Shown in pieces: positions 26,143 to 35,288 of a DNA stretch of 64,000 bases; positions within the stretch are counted from its first letter, which is position 1; each line of letters begins with the position of its first letter. Source of the stretch: an uncultured Acetatifactor sp. (GTDB lineage Bacteria > Bacillota > Clostridia > Lachnospirales > Lachnospiraceae); the NCBI GenBank assembly GCA_934436435.1, contig CAKSAN010000004.1:144173-208172 (forward strand), given 5' to 3'. The notes under the pieces are model-generated. The model did not search any database, was not told the DNA's origin, and saw nothing but the letters and a program-made list of their open reading frames with translations. The translations under genes and the position numbers were made by a program.

Positions 26143-28743
26143 ATGAATATTGATAAATTTACACAGAAATCCATAGAAGCCGTCAATGGCTGTGAAAAGC
26201 TCGCCATGGAGTATGGCAATCAGGAGATCGAGCAGGAACATCTGCTGTACAGTCTGCTGACGCTGGATGACAGCCTGATCTTAAAGCTTGTGGAGAAGAT
26301 GGAGATCCAGAAGGAGCATTTCGTAAACCGTGCAAAACAGGCTCTGGAGAAGAGAGTCAAGGTGCAGGGCGGCCAGCCTTATGTCGGTCAGTATCTGAAC
26401 AAGGTACTGGTCAGCGCATCGGACGAGGCAAAACAGATGGGAGACGAATATGTCTCCGTAGAGCATCTGTTCCTTGCCATGATCAAGAATCCCAACAAGG
26501 AGATCGCCGAGATCTGGAAGGAATACGGCATCACCAGAGAACGTTTCTTACAGGCACTGTCTACCGTAAGAGGCAACCAGAGAGTCACCAGTGACAATCC
26601 GGAAGCAACCTATGACACACTGGAAAAATACGGTCAGGATCTGGTGGAAAAAGCCAGAAACCAGAAACTGGATCCCGTCATCGGACGTGACAGCGAGATC
26701 CGTAACGTGGTACGTATCCTGTCCCGTAAGACGAAGAACAACCCCGTGCTGATCGGTGAGCCCGGTGTCGGTAAGACCGCCGTGGTGGAAGGTCTGGCAC
26801 AGCGTATCGTCAAGGGCGATGTCCCACAGGGATTGAAGGATAAGAAGATCTTCGCACTGGATATGGGCGCACTGGTAGCCGGTGCAAAATACAGAGGTGA
26901 ATTCGAGGAACGTCTGAAAGCTGTACTGGATGATGTGAAGAACAGTGACGGACAGATCATTCTGTTCATCGATGAGCTGCACACCATTGTCGGTGCCGGT
27001 AAGACCGATGGTGCACTGGATGCGGGCAATATGCTGAAACCTATGCTGGCCCGTGGCGAACTGCACTGTATCGGTGCCACCACACTGGATGAATACAGAC
27101 AGTATATTGAAAAGGATGCCGCTCTGGAACGTCGTTTCCAGCCGGTTATGGTAGAAGAGCCCACCGTGGAGGACACGATCTCTATCCTGCGTGGACTGAA
27201 GGATCGTTACGAAGTATATCACGGTGTCAAGATCATGGATAATGCGCTGGTGAGTGCAGCCGTACTTTCCAACCGTTATATCACCGACAGATTCCTGCCG
27301 GATAAAGCCATTGACCTGGTGGATGAGGCCTGCGCCCTGATAAAGACCGAGATGGACAGTATGCCTACGGAGCTGGATGAATTGCAGCGTAAGGTGACAC
27401 AGCTGGAGATCGAGGAGACTGCTCTGAAAAAAGAGGATGACCGGATCAGTAAGGAGCGTCTGGCAGATCTGCAAAAGGAGCTGGCAGAATTAAAGGATCA
27501 GTTCAACACCAAAAAGGCACAGTGGGATAACGAGAAGGCATCCGTGGATAAGCTTTCCAAACTGCGGGAAGAGAGAGACCGCATGAACAATGAGATCCAG
27601 ATCGCAGAGCGGGAAGGAGACTACGAAAAAGCCGGCAGATTAAAATACAGCGAACTGCCCGCATTGGAAAAACAGCTGGCACAGGAAGAGGATAAGGTAG
27701 GAGAGTCCGATCTGTCTCTGGTACATGAAAAGGTATCGGAGGAAGAGATCGCAAGGATCATTTCCCGCTGGACCGGCATCCCGGTAGCCAAACTGACCGA
27801 GAGCGAGCGGAACAAGACCCTCCATCTGGACGAAGAACTGCACAAACGTGTGGTGGGTCAGGACGAGGGCGTGACGAAGGTCACCGAAGCCATCATCCGT
27901 TCCAAAGCCGGGATCAAGGATCCCAGCAAACCCATCGGTTCCTTCCTGTTCTTAGGACCTACCGGTGTCGGTAAGACGGAGCTGGCCAAGAGTCTGGCGG
28001 CAGCGCTGTTCGACGATGAGAACAATATGGTACGTATCGATATGAGCGAGTACATGGAGAAATATTCTGTCTCCCGTCTGATCGGAGCGCCTCCCGGATA
28101 TGTAGGATATGAGGAAGGCGGTCAGCTGACCGAAGCTGTCCGGAGAAAACCTTACAGCGTGGTACTGTTCGATGAGATCGAGAAGGCTCATCCCGATGTA
28201 TTCAATGTACTGTTACAGGTACTGGATGACGGCCGTATCACCGATTCTCAGGGACGTACCGTGGACTTCAAGAACACCATCCTGATCATGACCTCCAATA
28301 TCGGTGCCAGCTACCTGCTGGACGGTATCAACGAGGACGGTACCATCAAGCCGGAGGCAGAGGCAGCAGTCATGAACGACCTGCGGGCTCATTTCCGTCC
28401 GGAGTTCCTGAACCGTCTGGATGAGACGATCCTGTTCAAGCCTCTGACCAAGGACAATATCGGCGGCATCATTCACCTGATTATTGCCGATCTGAACAGA
28501 CGTCTGGAGGATAAGCAGCTGACCATCCGTCTGTCTGAGGAAGCCATGCAGTACATCGTGGACAACGCATATGATCCGGTCTACGGTGCACGTCCTTTGA
28601 AGCGTTATATCCAGAAGTACGTGGAGACTCTGGCCGCCAAGATGATTCTGGCAGATCAGGTGGAAGAGGGCGATACCATTGTCATTACCGTGGAGAATGA
28701 CCAACTGGCCGCCAAGTGCGAAAAAGGATCGAAAAATAAGTAA
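26143..28743 (+). CDS. clpB: ClpB disaggregase (Hsp100)
   Basis: An 866-residue AAA+ protein in the full ClpB order: N-terminal double Clp repeat (1-145), first AAA domain with GEPGVGKT and LFIDELHT (about 160-400), the long coiled-coil middle domain that distinguishes ClpB from ClpA/C (about 405-525), second AAA domain with GPTGVGKT (about 545-770) and the small C-terminal domain. It resolves protein aggregates together with DnaK. The ATG at 26143 follows GAGGAGG; an upstream in-frame codon at 26125 is inferior. It is transcribed alone, with a ~230-nt leader containing a palindromic repeat element. Confidence 0.97.
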   Translation: MNIDKFTQKSIEAVNGCEKLAMEYGNQEIEQEHLLYSLLTLDDSLILKLVEKMEIQKEHFVNRAKQALEKRVKVQGGQPYVGQYLNKVLVSASDEAKQMGDEYVSVEHLFLAMIKNPNKEIAEIWKEYGITRERFLQALSTVRGNQRVTSDNPEATYDTLEKYGQDLVEKARNQKLDPVIGRDSEIRNVVRILSRKTKNNPVLIGEPGVGKTAVVEGLAQRIVKGDVPQGLKDKKIFALDMGALVAGAKYRGEFEERLKAVLDDVKNSDGQIILFIDELHTIVGAGKTDGALDAGNMLKPMLARGELHCIGATTLDEYRQYIEKDAALERRFQPVMVEEPTVEDTISILRGLKDRYEVYHGVKIMDNALVSAAVLSNRYITDRFLPDKAIDLVDEACALIKTEMDSMPTELDELQRKVTQLEIEETALKKEDDRISKERLADLQKELAELKDQFNTKKAQWDNEKASVDKLSKLREERDRMNNEIQIAEREGDYEKAGRLKYSELPALEKQLAQEEDKVGESDLSLVHEKVSEEEIARIISRWTGIPVAKLTESERNKTLHLDEELHKRVVGQDEGVTKVTEAIIRSKAGIKDPSKPIGSFLFLGPTGVGKTELAKSLAAALFDDENNMVRIDMSEYMEKYSVSRLIGAPPGYVGYEEGGQLTEAVRRKPYSVVLFDEIEKAHPDVFNVLLQVLDDGRITDSQGRTVDFKNTILIMTSNIGASYLLDGINEDGTIKPEAEAAVMNDLRAHFRPEFLNRLDETILFKPLTKDNIGGIIHLIIADLNRRLEDKQLTIRLSEEAMQYIVDNAYDPVYGARPLKRYIQKYVETLAAKMILADQVEEGDTIVITVENDQLAAKCEKGSKNK

Positions 28744-28750
28744 ATACAAC

Positions 28751-28790
28751 AAAAAGCGAAAGTGGCAGACTTGTCATTTTCGCTTTTTTT
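28751..28790 (+). terminator. terminator of clpB
   Basis: A/T-rich hairpin (AAAAAGCGAAA...TTTCGCTTTTTTT) ending in seven Ts directly after the stop codon. Confidence 0.85.
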
Positions 28791-28836
28791 GTTATAATAA
28801 AATTCTGATAAAAACAGTAGGAAAGAGGAAAATATT

Positions 28837-29010
28837 ATGATACCACAGGATCCCGTAATGCTATTAAGCTTTATCAATTTGAAACTCCGCGATTTCTACG
28901 GAAATCTGGAACAGCTCTGCGATGATCTGGATGTGAATAAACAGGAGATCACGGATAAGCTGGCAGCCATCGATTACCATTACGATGAAGAGAGGAATCA
29001 GTTTGTATAA
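28837..29010 (+). CDS. DUF4250 family small protein
   Basis: A 57-residue protein beginning MIPQDPVMLLSFINLKLRD and ending YDEERNQFV, which is how members of DUF4250 begin and end. It looks like a small helical protein with one HTH-like segment (LEQLCDDLDVNKQEI). The function of the family is not known to me. Its stop codon overlaps the start of the ASKHA gene by eight bases, implying translational coupling and perhaps a joint role. Confidence 0.85.
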   Translation: MIPQDPVMLLSFINLKLRDFYGNLEQLCDDLDVNKQEITDKLAAIDYHYDEERNQFV

Positions 29011-30259
29011 TACGACCAGCAGTACCGTAGAAAAAAAGGGAACCAGATGCCTGATCTGTACCGGCTGCGGCAGATGCCCCGGTGTGGTCCGGGGAATGCA
29101 GGTGGTGACGGAAAAACTGGAGCTTCCCCCGTTGTCTTTGCAGAATACGGGCGGCAGACGTCTGATGACCGTGGACATCGGAACCACCACCATTGCCATG
29201 CAGCTGTATGACATGTCCGGCAAAGTCGTGGACAGCTTTCCCAGTGTGAATCCTCAGGTTGACTACGGGGCCGATGTGCTCTCCCGGATAGAGGCGGCAA
29301 AGGATCCGGAAAAAGCGGCGGATATGCAGAAAAAAGTGCGCGATCTCATTGAAAAAGGAGTGCAGCGTTTTTCAAAAAAAATACAGCCGCGGGAGACTTT
29401 ACAGATGGTCATTGCGGCGAATACCACCATGACCTATCTGCTCATGGGCTGGGATCCGGGAGAACTGGGCAAAGCGCCTTTCCGGGTCAGCCATACCGGG
29501 GAAAACGACACACAGATCGCCGGAGTGCCCTGTCATATAATTCCCGGGTTGTCCGCCTTTGTGGGAGGAGACATCACCGCCGGAATACTGGCCTGTGGGA
29601 TGCTGGAACAGGAGGAACCCATGCTGCTCATCGATCTGGGAACCAACGGAGAGATGGCACTGGGGAACCGGCATAAATTATATGCCTGCGCCACGGCGGC
29701 CGGACCTGCCTTCGAGGGCGGAGCCAACCGCGGCATCTGGGGCGCAGATATGGTGCGCCTGCTGCAAAAGCTACTGGAAGAGGGACTGATGGACAGACAG
29801 GGACTGTTGCAGGAACCCTATTTTACCAAAGGGGTCCGTATCGGTGATGTGCTCGTGACGAAAGAATCCGTGCGGGCGGTACAGCTGGCGAAGGGCGCCA
29901 TTGCCGCGGGCATCGAGATCCTGACGGAAAGCTATGGCATAAGCCTTTCGGATATTTCCAAAGTGGTGCTGGCGGGAGGTTTCGGTTATTATCTGGATCC
30001 CGGCGCAGCCGCAGCCATCGGCCTCATTCCGAAGGAACTGACGGAACGCACGGTGACCGGTGGCAATACGGCACTTGGCGGTGCCGCGCTGGTGGGCAGC
30101 AGGATCCTTGCAACAGCCGGAGAGCAGATGTCGGGAGAGACACAGCAGAACCCCGGGGATGACCTGCAAAAGATTCAGGATTTGCAGATACGCATTCTGA
30201 ATCTGGCGGAAGAAGAGAAATTCCCGGAGACATTTCTAACAAAAATGGATTTTTGTTAG
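29003..30259 (+). CDS. ASKHA-fold ATPase of the DUF4445/RACo type
   Basis: A 418-residue protein. After a short N-terminal region with CLICTGCGRCPG (a CxxCxxCxxC cluster motif, likely iron-sulfur) comes an actin-like ATPase fold: phosphate-1 motif VDIGTTTIAMQLYD, LLIDLGTNGEMAL and the adenosine motif VVLAGGFGYYLDP. Relatives reductively activate corrinoid proteins and carry an N-terminal 2Fe-2S ferredoxin domain; here only the compact four-cysteine motif is present. TTG at 29003 is preferred because GAGAGG lies seven bases upstream, whereas ATG 28985 has no Shine-Dalgarno. It is coupled to the DUF4250 gene. No corrinoid methyltransferase is visible nearby, so the target is unknown. Confidence 0.8.
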   Translation: MYNTTSSTVEKKGTRCLICTGCGRCPGVVRGMQVVTEKLELPPLSLQNTGGRRLMTVDIGTTTIAMQLYDMSGKVVDSFPSVNPQVDYGADVLSRIEAAKDPEKAADMQKKVRDLIEKGVQRFSKKIQPRETLQMVIAANTTMTYLLMGWDPGELGKAPFRVSHTGENDTQIAGVPCHIIPGLSAFVGGDITAGILACGMLEQEEPMLLIDLGTNGEMALGNRHKLYACATAAGPAFEGGANRGIWGADMVRLLQKLLEEGLMDRQGLLQEPYFTKGVRIGDVLVTKESVRAVQLAKGAIAAGIEILTESYGISLSDISKVVLAGGFGYYLDPGAAAAIGLIPKELTERTVTGGNTALGGAALVGSRILATAGEQMSGETQQNPGDDLQKIQDLQIRILNLAEEEKFPETFLTKMDFC

Positions 30260-30265
30260 AAATGT
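30230..30265 (+). terminator. perfect 16-bp hairpin covering the end of the ASKHA gene
   Basis: Bases 30230-30245 pair perfectly with 30250-30265 around a four-base loop; the stop codon lies in the 3' arm. No T-run follows, so it may act as a transcript-end stabiliser or a weak terminator. Confidence 0.55.
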
Positions 30266-30298
30266 GCAAAAAAGCATAATAAATGACAGAAAATGTTG

Positions 30299-30327
30299 TT
30301 TCATTCTGGCACCTAATATGCTATAAT
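30299..30327 (+). promoter_or_regulatory. extended -10 promoter of the large chemoreceptor gene
   Basis: TGCTATAAT gives an extended -10 with a weak -35, 36 bases before the start codon. Confidence 0.55.
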
Positions 30328-30362
30328 TTCAGTAACTAGTTACAAGAACTGGAGGGTATTAC

Positions 30363-32585
30363 ATGGGTACGAATGTTGAAAAATCAAAGAAATCTTTTTT
30401 TGCGGGGAAAAAAGAGAAAACTTCTGAGAAAAAACCAAAGCCTGAAAAGGCAAAAAAGGTAAAAAAAGCACCTGCGGAGAAGAAGGTAAAAACTCCGAAA
30501 CCAAAGAAAGCGTCTGCGAAGAGCGGTAAGAGTTCCAAATTGTTAAGCATCCGCAATAAGATCGTGGTATGTTTCCTGGTGCCTATCGTATTTATGGTAA
30601 TCATCGGTGTGTCCGCATACCAGAAATCCGCAGAGGGCTTAAGTGAGAAGTTCACGGATTCCACATTGCAGACCATGCGTATGGCTACGGAATATCTGGA
30701 TATGAGTTGTGATTTTATCCGGTCTGAAGGGCTGAAATACGCTTATGATGATGATCTGCGAAAGTATTTCCTGGGAATGTATGAGGACAGCCCGGTAGAT
30801 AAGCTGAACTTCCTGACGGCTACGAAGTCGAACCTTTTATCGGTACAGACTTCCAATCCGTTTATCAGTCATATGCACATTATTCCCAAGAAAGGTGTAA
30901 GTCTTCTGTCCACCAAGCTTTCTTCCGGAGTAGACGGCTTCCTGGAGGAGTACAAGGAAGATGTTGCTTTCGGCGAAGGCAGGAGAAGCATTCCACAGTG
31001 GATCGACAGCCATCCGGTGCTGGATGAGAAAGTAACTGAGACCGAAAAAGATTACATTATGGCATTCCAGATGATGAGCCAGTCCAACAATGCCTGTGTG
31101 GTTATTGATATCAAACCTTCTGCCATTACGGACTTCCTGGAACAGATCGAAATGGGAGAGGGCAGCATCATCGGATTCATCACTCCCGGCGGCAGGGAAC
31201 TGGTGGTGGAAACGGTAGCGGAAGGAAAGGAAAGCGTGCTTCCGGAAGAAGGCAATGTCTTCTACGGACAGGATTATTATACGACAATAATGGATGAGGC
31301 GGCAGAGAATTCCGGTACCACAGAGGTGGAATTCCAGGGCGAGAAATATCTCTTCATATACAGCCGCAGTGCGGACGTAGGTTTTAATACCTGTGCACTG
31401 GTTCCCATGAAAGTCGTAACCAGTCAGGCAACCGAGATTCGCAATATGACCATCGGTCTGGTAATTCTGGCTTGTATCATCGTAGTGATCATAGGTATCT
31501 TCATTACGGCAGGCATTGAGAATAATATGAAACGCATTTCCAGAAAGTTTGGCGATGTGGCAAAGGGTGATCTGACCGCTACCGTATCTGCCAAGGGACA
31601 TGATGAGTTCCAGGATCTGGCAGGATCTGCAACCAATATGATCACGAATACCAAAAAGCTGGTTAATCAGGTAAGCAATGCGACAGGAGAACTGGAAGTA
31701 TCCGCCCAGAACGTGGGACAGGCTTCCGAACTGATCCATGAGTATTCGCAGGATATTACCCGGGCCATCGGTGAGATCAATGAAGGTATGGTAGAACAGT
31801 CCAGACATGCACAGGAATGTGTGGAGAAAACGGATATCCTCTCCAACGAGATCCAGGAAGTCAGCCATGTGGTAGAACGCGTGGAAAAGCTGGTCGATGA
31901 GACGGAAGGTATGATCAACAAGGGAATGGAGATCGTACAGGTACTGGGCGACCGTGCCAACGAGACCACCGAGATGACCGTGAAGGTAAGCGAGAGTATT
32001 GAATCTCTCCGCAGAGAATCCGAGATCATCAACAGTTTCGTAGGCACGATCACAGAGATTACGGAGCAGACGAATCTCCTGTCTCTGAATGCTTCCATCG
32101 AGGCCGCCAGAGCGGGAGAAGCCGGAAGAGGCTTTGCTGTAGTAGCGGAGGAGATCCGCAAGCTGGCAGACGATTCCGCCAAGGCAGCCGGTGAGATCAG
32201 TAACAACGTGGCCAATATCACCGCCCAGACCCAGAACAGTGTAGAGAGTGCAAGCCAGGCGAAAGCAATGGTAGAACTTCAGACCAAGGCTGTGGAAGAG
32301 GTGATCTCAGTATTCCGCGAGATGCAGGCACGTATGGGTCAGCTGATCGAGGGACTGAAGGACATCGTTGCAAGTACGGAAAAGGCAGACGGAGAGCGTA
32401 GTGCAGCCGTGGCAGCCGTGAAGAATATCTCCGATATCATCGAAGAGACCGCAGGCAGTGCCGAGACCGTAAACGATGTAGCCAACAAACTTTTAGAGCA
32501 TGTGGAGAAGCTGAGCAGCACTGCAAGCGTACTGGATGAGAATATGGAAGGACTTAAGAAGGAGATCTCCGTATTCAAGATCTGA
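30363..32585 (+). CDS. transmembrane methyl-accepting chemotaxis protein
   Basis: A 740-residue receptor. Residues 1-60 are an unusual cytoplasmic segment dominated by Lys, Pro and Ala. A membrane helix follows (about 64-84), an extracellular sensor of ~270 residues that looks like a double-Cache domain, a second helix (about 355-378), a HAMP domain (about 380-432) and a long signalling hairpin. The tip [26 protein letters not shown] is intact (around 575-600). It should sense a small extracellular ligand and signal through CheA. It is transcribed from its own promoter and closed by a terminator. Confidence 0.93.
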   Translation: MGTNVEKSKKSFFAGKKEKTSEKKPKPEKAKKVKKAPAEKKVKTPKPKKASAKSGKSSKLLSIRNKIVVCFLVPIVFMVIIGVSAYQKSAEGLSEKFTDSTLQTMRMATEYLDMSCDFIRSEGLKYAYDDDLRKYFLGMYEDSPVDKLNFLTATKSNLLSVQTSNPFISHMHIIPKKGVSLLSTKLSSGVDGFLEEYKEDVAFGEGRRSIPQWIDSHPVLDEKVTETEKDYIMAFQMMSQSNNACVVIDIKPSAITDFLEQIEMGEGSIIGFITPGGRELVVETVAEGKESVLPEEGNVFYGQDYYTTIMDEAAENSGTTEVEFQGEKYLFIYSRSADVGFNTCALVPMKVVTSQATEIRNMTIGLVILACIIVVIIGIFITAGIENNMKRISRKFGDVAKGDLTATVSAKGHDEFQDLAGSATNMITNTKKLVNQVSNATGELEVSAQNVGQASELIHEYSQDITRAIGEINEGMVEQSRHAQECVEKTDILSNEIQEVSHVVERVEKLVDETEGMINKGMEIVQVLGDRANETTEMTVKVSESIESLRRESEIINSFVGTITEITEQTNLLSLNASIEAARAGEAGRGFAVVAEEIRKLADDSAKAAGEISNNVANITAQTQNSVESASQAKAMVELQTKAVEEVISVFREMQARMGQLIEGLKDIVASTEKADGERSAAVAAVKNISDIIEETAGSAETVNDVANKLLEHVEKLSSTASVLDENMEGLKKEISVFKI

Positions 32586-32610
32586 GGATATGCTTTATAA
32601 AAGATAATGT

Positions 32611-32653
32611 AAGGGAGATTTGGAGCCAGAGGTTCCGGATCTCCCTTTGTTTT
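32611..32653 (+). terminator. terminator of the chemoreceptor gene
   Basis: Stem GGGAGAT/ATCTCCC (32613-32619 with 32639-32645), with further inner pairs, followed by TTTGTTTT. Confidence 0.8.
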
Positions 32654-32678
32654 ATCCTCGTAGGAGGAATTGCTGCTT

Positions 32679-33455
32679 TTGCATATGCATATATTTTCTG
32701 TGAAAGCAGTAATCGGATGGCTTGGAATGAAGAGAGTACTGGCAGGAATTCTGGTCTTTGATATGGTCATGGGAATGTTGTGCCTGATGGTGGGGATAAA
32801 GCAGGAGGAAAGGGCGAAACAATGGGAAATACATGAGGAGACGACATCCGACTCCCGGGAAGCAGCGGCAGGAAGTGTCGTCTGTGAGGAGGAAGAGGTG
32901 GCAAAGAAGATTGCTCTGACTTTTGATGACGGACCCCATCCGAAATATACGGAGCAACTGTTGGATGGACTAAAAGAGCGGAATGTGACAGTTACTTTTT
33001 TCGTGACCGGAGAGAATGCGCAGAATTATCCCGATATTATCCGCCGGGAACAGGAGGAGGGACATCTCATCGGCAACCATACCTACAGTCACATACAGCT
33101 TACTTCCCGCAACAGGGAAACCTTCCGGGAGGAACTGGTGAAGACCAATGAGATTCTGGAGGACATCACCGGGGAGAAAGTAAGTTTTGTCCGTCCTCCC
33201 TACGGAAGCTGGGACAAGAGTTTCGAAAAGGAACTGAACATGTTCCCGGTACTGTGGAATATCGATCCTCTGGACTGGTGTTCCCATAATGCGGAATGTA
33301 TTGCGGCCAAGGTAGTGGAGAAAGCAGGAGACGGGGACATCATTTTAATGCACGATTATTACGATACTTCCGTCACCGCTGCACTGGAAGTGGTGGATGC
33401 TCTGCAAAAAAAAGGCTTTCAGTTCGTGACGGTGGAGGAGATCCTGTTTGACTGA
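32679..33455 (+). CDS. polysaccharide deacetylase (NodB domain), membrane-anchored
   Basis: About 258 residues: an N-terminal hydrophobic anchor (VLAGILVFDMVMGMLCLMVG), a short linker and a NodB domain. The metal site motifs are present: TFDDGPHPKYTEQLL and IGNHTYSHIQLT (His-x3-His), with RPPYGSWDKS and LMHDYY following. It likely removes acetyl groups from peptidoglycan or another surface glycan outside the membrane. The start is uncertain: AGGAGG at 32662-32667 best serves the TTG at 32679 (11 bases), while ATG 32685 is 17 bases away and ATG 32727 has only a weak site. Confidence 0.85.
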   Translation: MHMHIFSVKAVIGWLGMKRVLAGILVFDMVMGMLCLMVGIKQEERAKQWEIHEETTSDSREAAAGSVVCEEEEVAKKIALTFDDGPHPKYTEQLLDGLKERNVTVTFFVTGENAQNYPDIIRREQEEGHLIGNHTYSHIQLTSRNRETFREELVKTNEILEDITGEKVSFVRPPYGSWDKSFEKELNMFPVLWNIDPLDWCSHNAECIAAKVVEKAGDGDIILMHDYYDTSVTAALEVVDALQKKGFQFVTVEEILFD

Positions 33456-33544
33456 ACTCCGCATTATTGCAAGAGGGAAGTCTCCTATGCGGTACCTGAG
33501 GAAACGGATCCCGGAAATGGAATCGTAAAAAAGCAAAAATAGCC

Positions 33545-33574
33545 TTGCATCGTACATCGATGTGCGGATATAAT
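33545..33574 (+). promoter_or_regulatory. promoter of the LytTR regulator gene
   Basis: TTGCAT and TATAAT separated by 18 bases, about 85 bases upstream of the start codon. Confidence 0.6.
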
Positions 33575-33658
33575 TATCGTAGTAAATGTGAAAAACATGT
33601 CAGGACAAGTACGATAAAACAAATGAGCTGTTACGGTAGATGCAGCAGGGAAAGATAA

Positions 33659-34396
33659 ATGATTAAGATAGCTTTTTGTGACGATGATCTGTCGGTACTG
33701 AAGGAACTCAGCATTTTAACGGACAGATACCGGGTAGAAAGAAATCAGGATATTGTCTATGCAGCGTTTCACAGTCCTCTGGAACTGTTGGCGGAAGTGG
33801 GGCGCGGAAGCGGACTGGATATTATATTTTTGGATGTAATCATGCCGGGGCAGGATGGAATCAGCACCGCCAGAGAGATTAGAAGGTACAATACTTCGGT
33901 AAAGATCATATATCTGACTTCCTCTGCGGAGTATGCCGTGGATTCCTATTCGGTGGGAGCCTATTTTTACCAGATAAAACCCATCTGGCAGGAGAGTTTT
34001 TACCGCCTGATGGATTCGGTGATCTCCGAATGTCACAAAGATGAGGAGAAAAGTCTGATTCTGCGCGGCAAAACGGGAATTGCCAGACTGGATCTGGACA
34101 AGCTGCAATACTGTGAGGTGACAGGGCGAACCTTATTGTTTCACCGGAAGGACGGGGAGACGTTGGACAGCATCGGTAAACTGGACGATCTGAGCGAACA
34201 ATTAAAGGGCTATGACTGCTTCGTACGATGCCACCGGTCATATCTGATTAATATGGATTATGTGCAAAGCATTTCCAACAAGGCCATCACCATGTCGGAC
34301 GGCACACAGATTCCGATTCCCCACGGAAAATATTCCGAACTGAAGGATAAATTTTTTGCCTATTTCTTTCACAAAAAACAGACATTTCTTGCATGA
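33659..34396 (+). CDS. LytTR family response regulator (orphan)
   Basis: A 245-residue two-domain regulator. The receiver domain (1-120) has the acidic pair CDDD, the phospho-acceptor Asp in IIFLDVIMPGQDG and the conserved Lys in YQIKP. The C-terminal LytTR DNA-binding domain (about 135-240) shows FVRCHRSYLINMDYV and GTQIPIPHGKY. AgrA/LytR-type regulators bind pairs of ~9-bp direct repeats spaced about two helical turns. No histidine kinase lies next to it. The following gene, a LemA-like protein, has three GGTCG repeats 20-21 bp apart in its promoter, so it is a likely target. Confidence 0.9.
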   Translation: MIKIAFCDDDLSVLKELSILTDRYRVERNQDIVYAAFHSPLELLAEVGRGSGLDIIFLDVIMPGQDGISTAREIRRYNTSVKIIYLTSSAEYAVDSYSVGAYFYQIKPIWQESFYRLMDSVISECHKDEEKSLILRGKTGIARLDLDKLQYCEVTGRTLLFHRKDGETLDSIGKLDDLSEQLKGYDCFVRCHRSYLINMDYVQSISNKAITMSDGTQIPIPHGKYSELKDKFFAYFFHKKQTFLA

Positions 34397-34421
34397 AACC
34401 ACTCCAAAAAAGAGCGAAAGG

Positions 34422-34453
34422 ACGACCGGAGAACTATGTTCCGGTCGTTTTAT
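34422..34453 (+). terminator. terminator of the LytTR gene
   Basis: Nine-base stem ACGACCGGA/TCCGGTCGT followed by TTTTATT. Confidence 0.85.
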
Positions 34454-34512
34454 TACATATTTGGGTCGATTGGTGTCAAAAATGGTCGCTCTAAGGCAAA
34501 ACAGGGTATAAT
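34443..34512 (+). promoter_or_regulatory. promoter with three phased GGTCG repeats upstream of the LemA-like gene
   Basis: GGTCGTT (34443), GGTCGAT (34464) and GGTCGCT (34484) start 21 and 20 bases apart, and TATAAT is at 34507-34512. The third repeat covers the -35 position, which otherwise has a poor match. This spacing is that of LytTR-type direct repeats; the regulator gene ends 46 bases upstream of the first repeat. Binding is inference. Confidence 0.5.
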
Positions 34513-34576
34513 AATCCATATACAACAGGAACATAAGTAATCAAAATGGAGAAATAAAAGGGGGAGGGATACAACA

Positions 34577-35101
34577 ATGGAAATTATGATTATTGTATTG
34601 CTACTGGTCTCTCTTTGGGGTGTTTGGACATTATCCGTGCGGCGCAGGTTGGAAGCGCAGGAAATCAATATCCAGAATGCCCTGAATCAGATCCGGGTGC
34701 AGATCCTTGCGGAACAGGAAGCGCTGGCTGCCCTGACAGATCTTTTGGAAAAGGCGGCCGATATCGAAGATTGTAGGGAAATTAAGAGGCGGTTGGAACT
34801 GCTGCAAAAAGACAGCAGGGAAGAACAACGGCCGGAGAAGGTGACAAAGCAACTGGAAGAATTATTGCAGCTGCGGGAAAACATCACAATGCTTTCGGAA
34901 CAAATGCCCCTGTTACAGTCCGGGGAGATCTATCAAAAGTACTGGAAAGCGGCAAACAGTTATGAACATATGGTGAGGACCAGCAGTCTGATCTATAACG
35001 ATTCTGTAGAAAATTTCAACCGCATGCTCTGCAAGATGCCGGATCGGCTGGCAGCGGGAATCTGCGGATTCCGCCGGAAAAAATGTCTGGAGATCTTGTA
35101 G
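34577..35101 (+). CDS. LemA-like membrane protein
   Basis: A 174-residue protein with one N-terminal membrane helix (residues 3-19) and a long helical region. The C-terminal segment YNDSVENFNRMLCKMPDRLAAGICGFRRKK matches the LemA pattern (YNxxVxxYNxxI..FP...A...GF). The central part is more divergent than typical LemA proteins and lacks the canonical DLIPNLV motif. LemA proteins are anchored with the helical bundle outside or inside depending on the source; their function is poorly defined. Probable target of the upstream LytTR regulator. Confidence 0.7.
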   Translation: MEIMIIVLLLVSLWGVWTLSVRRRLEAQEINIQNALNQIRVQILAEQEALAALTDLLEKAADIEDCREIKRRLELLQKDSREEQRPEKVTKQLEELLQLRENITMLSEQMPLLQSGEIYQKYWKAANSYEHMVRTSSLIYNDSVENFNRMLCKMPDRLAAGICGFRRKKCLEIL

Positions 35102-35206
35102 GTATGCCCGATCTGTAGCAGGTGTGATCATCCGCAGACAGAGAAAATTTAATCTCTAAAAGAGAAAAAAGTGTAAAGATTATGTAAAAAATGGATATAT
35201 TTTAAA

Positions 35207-35235
35207 TTGACGAGCACATGGCTGTCGGATATACT
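35207..35235 (+). promoter_or_regulatory. promoter of the REC-GGDEF gene
   Basis: TTGACG and TATACT separated by exactly 17 bases, 53 bases before the start codon. Confidence 0.7.
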
Positions 35236-35288
35236 ATAAATGTATGGCGCCGATAACGATGTGATACGGAAAGCAGGATCTGACAGCC

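Noticed and set aside
26548..27474. Long minus-strand frame inside clpB
   Set aside because: A shadow of the strongly supported clpB gene; its translation has no domain pattern and no ribosome-binding site. The same applies to the long minus-strand frames inside thrS and rarA.
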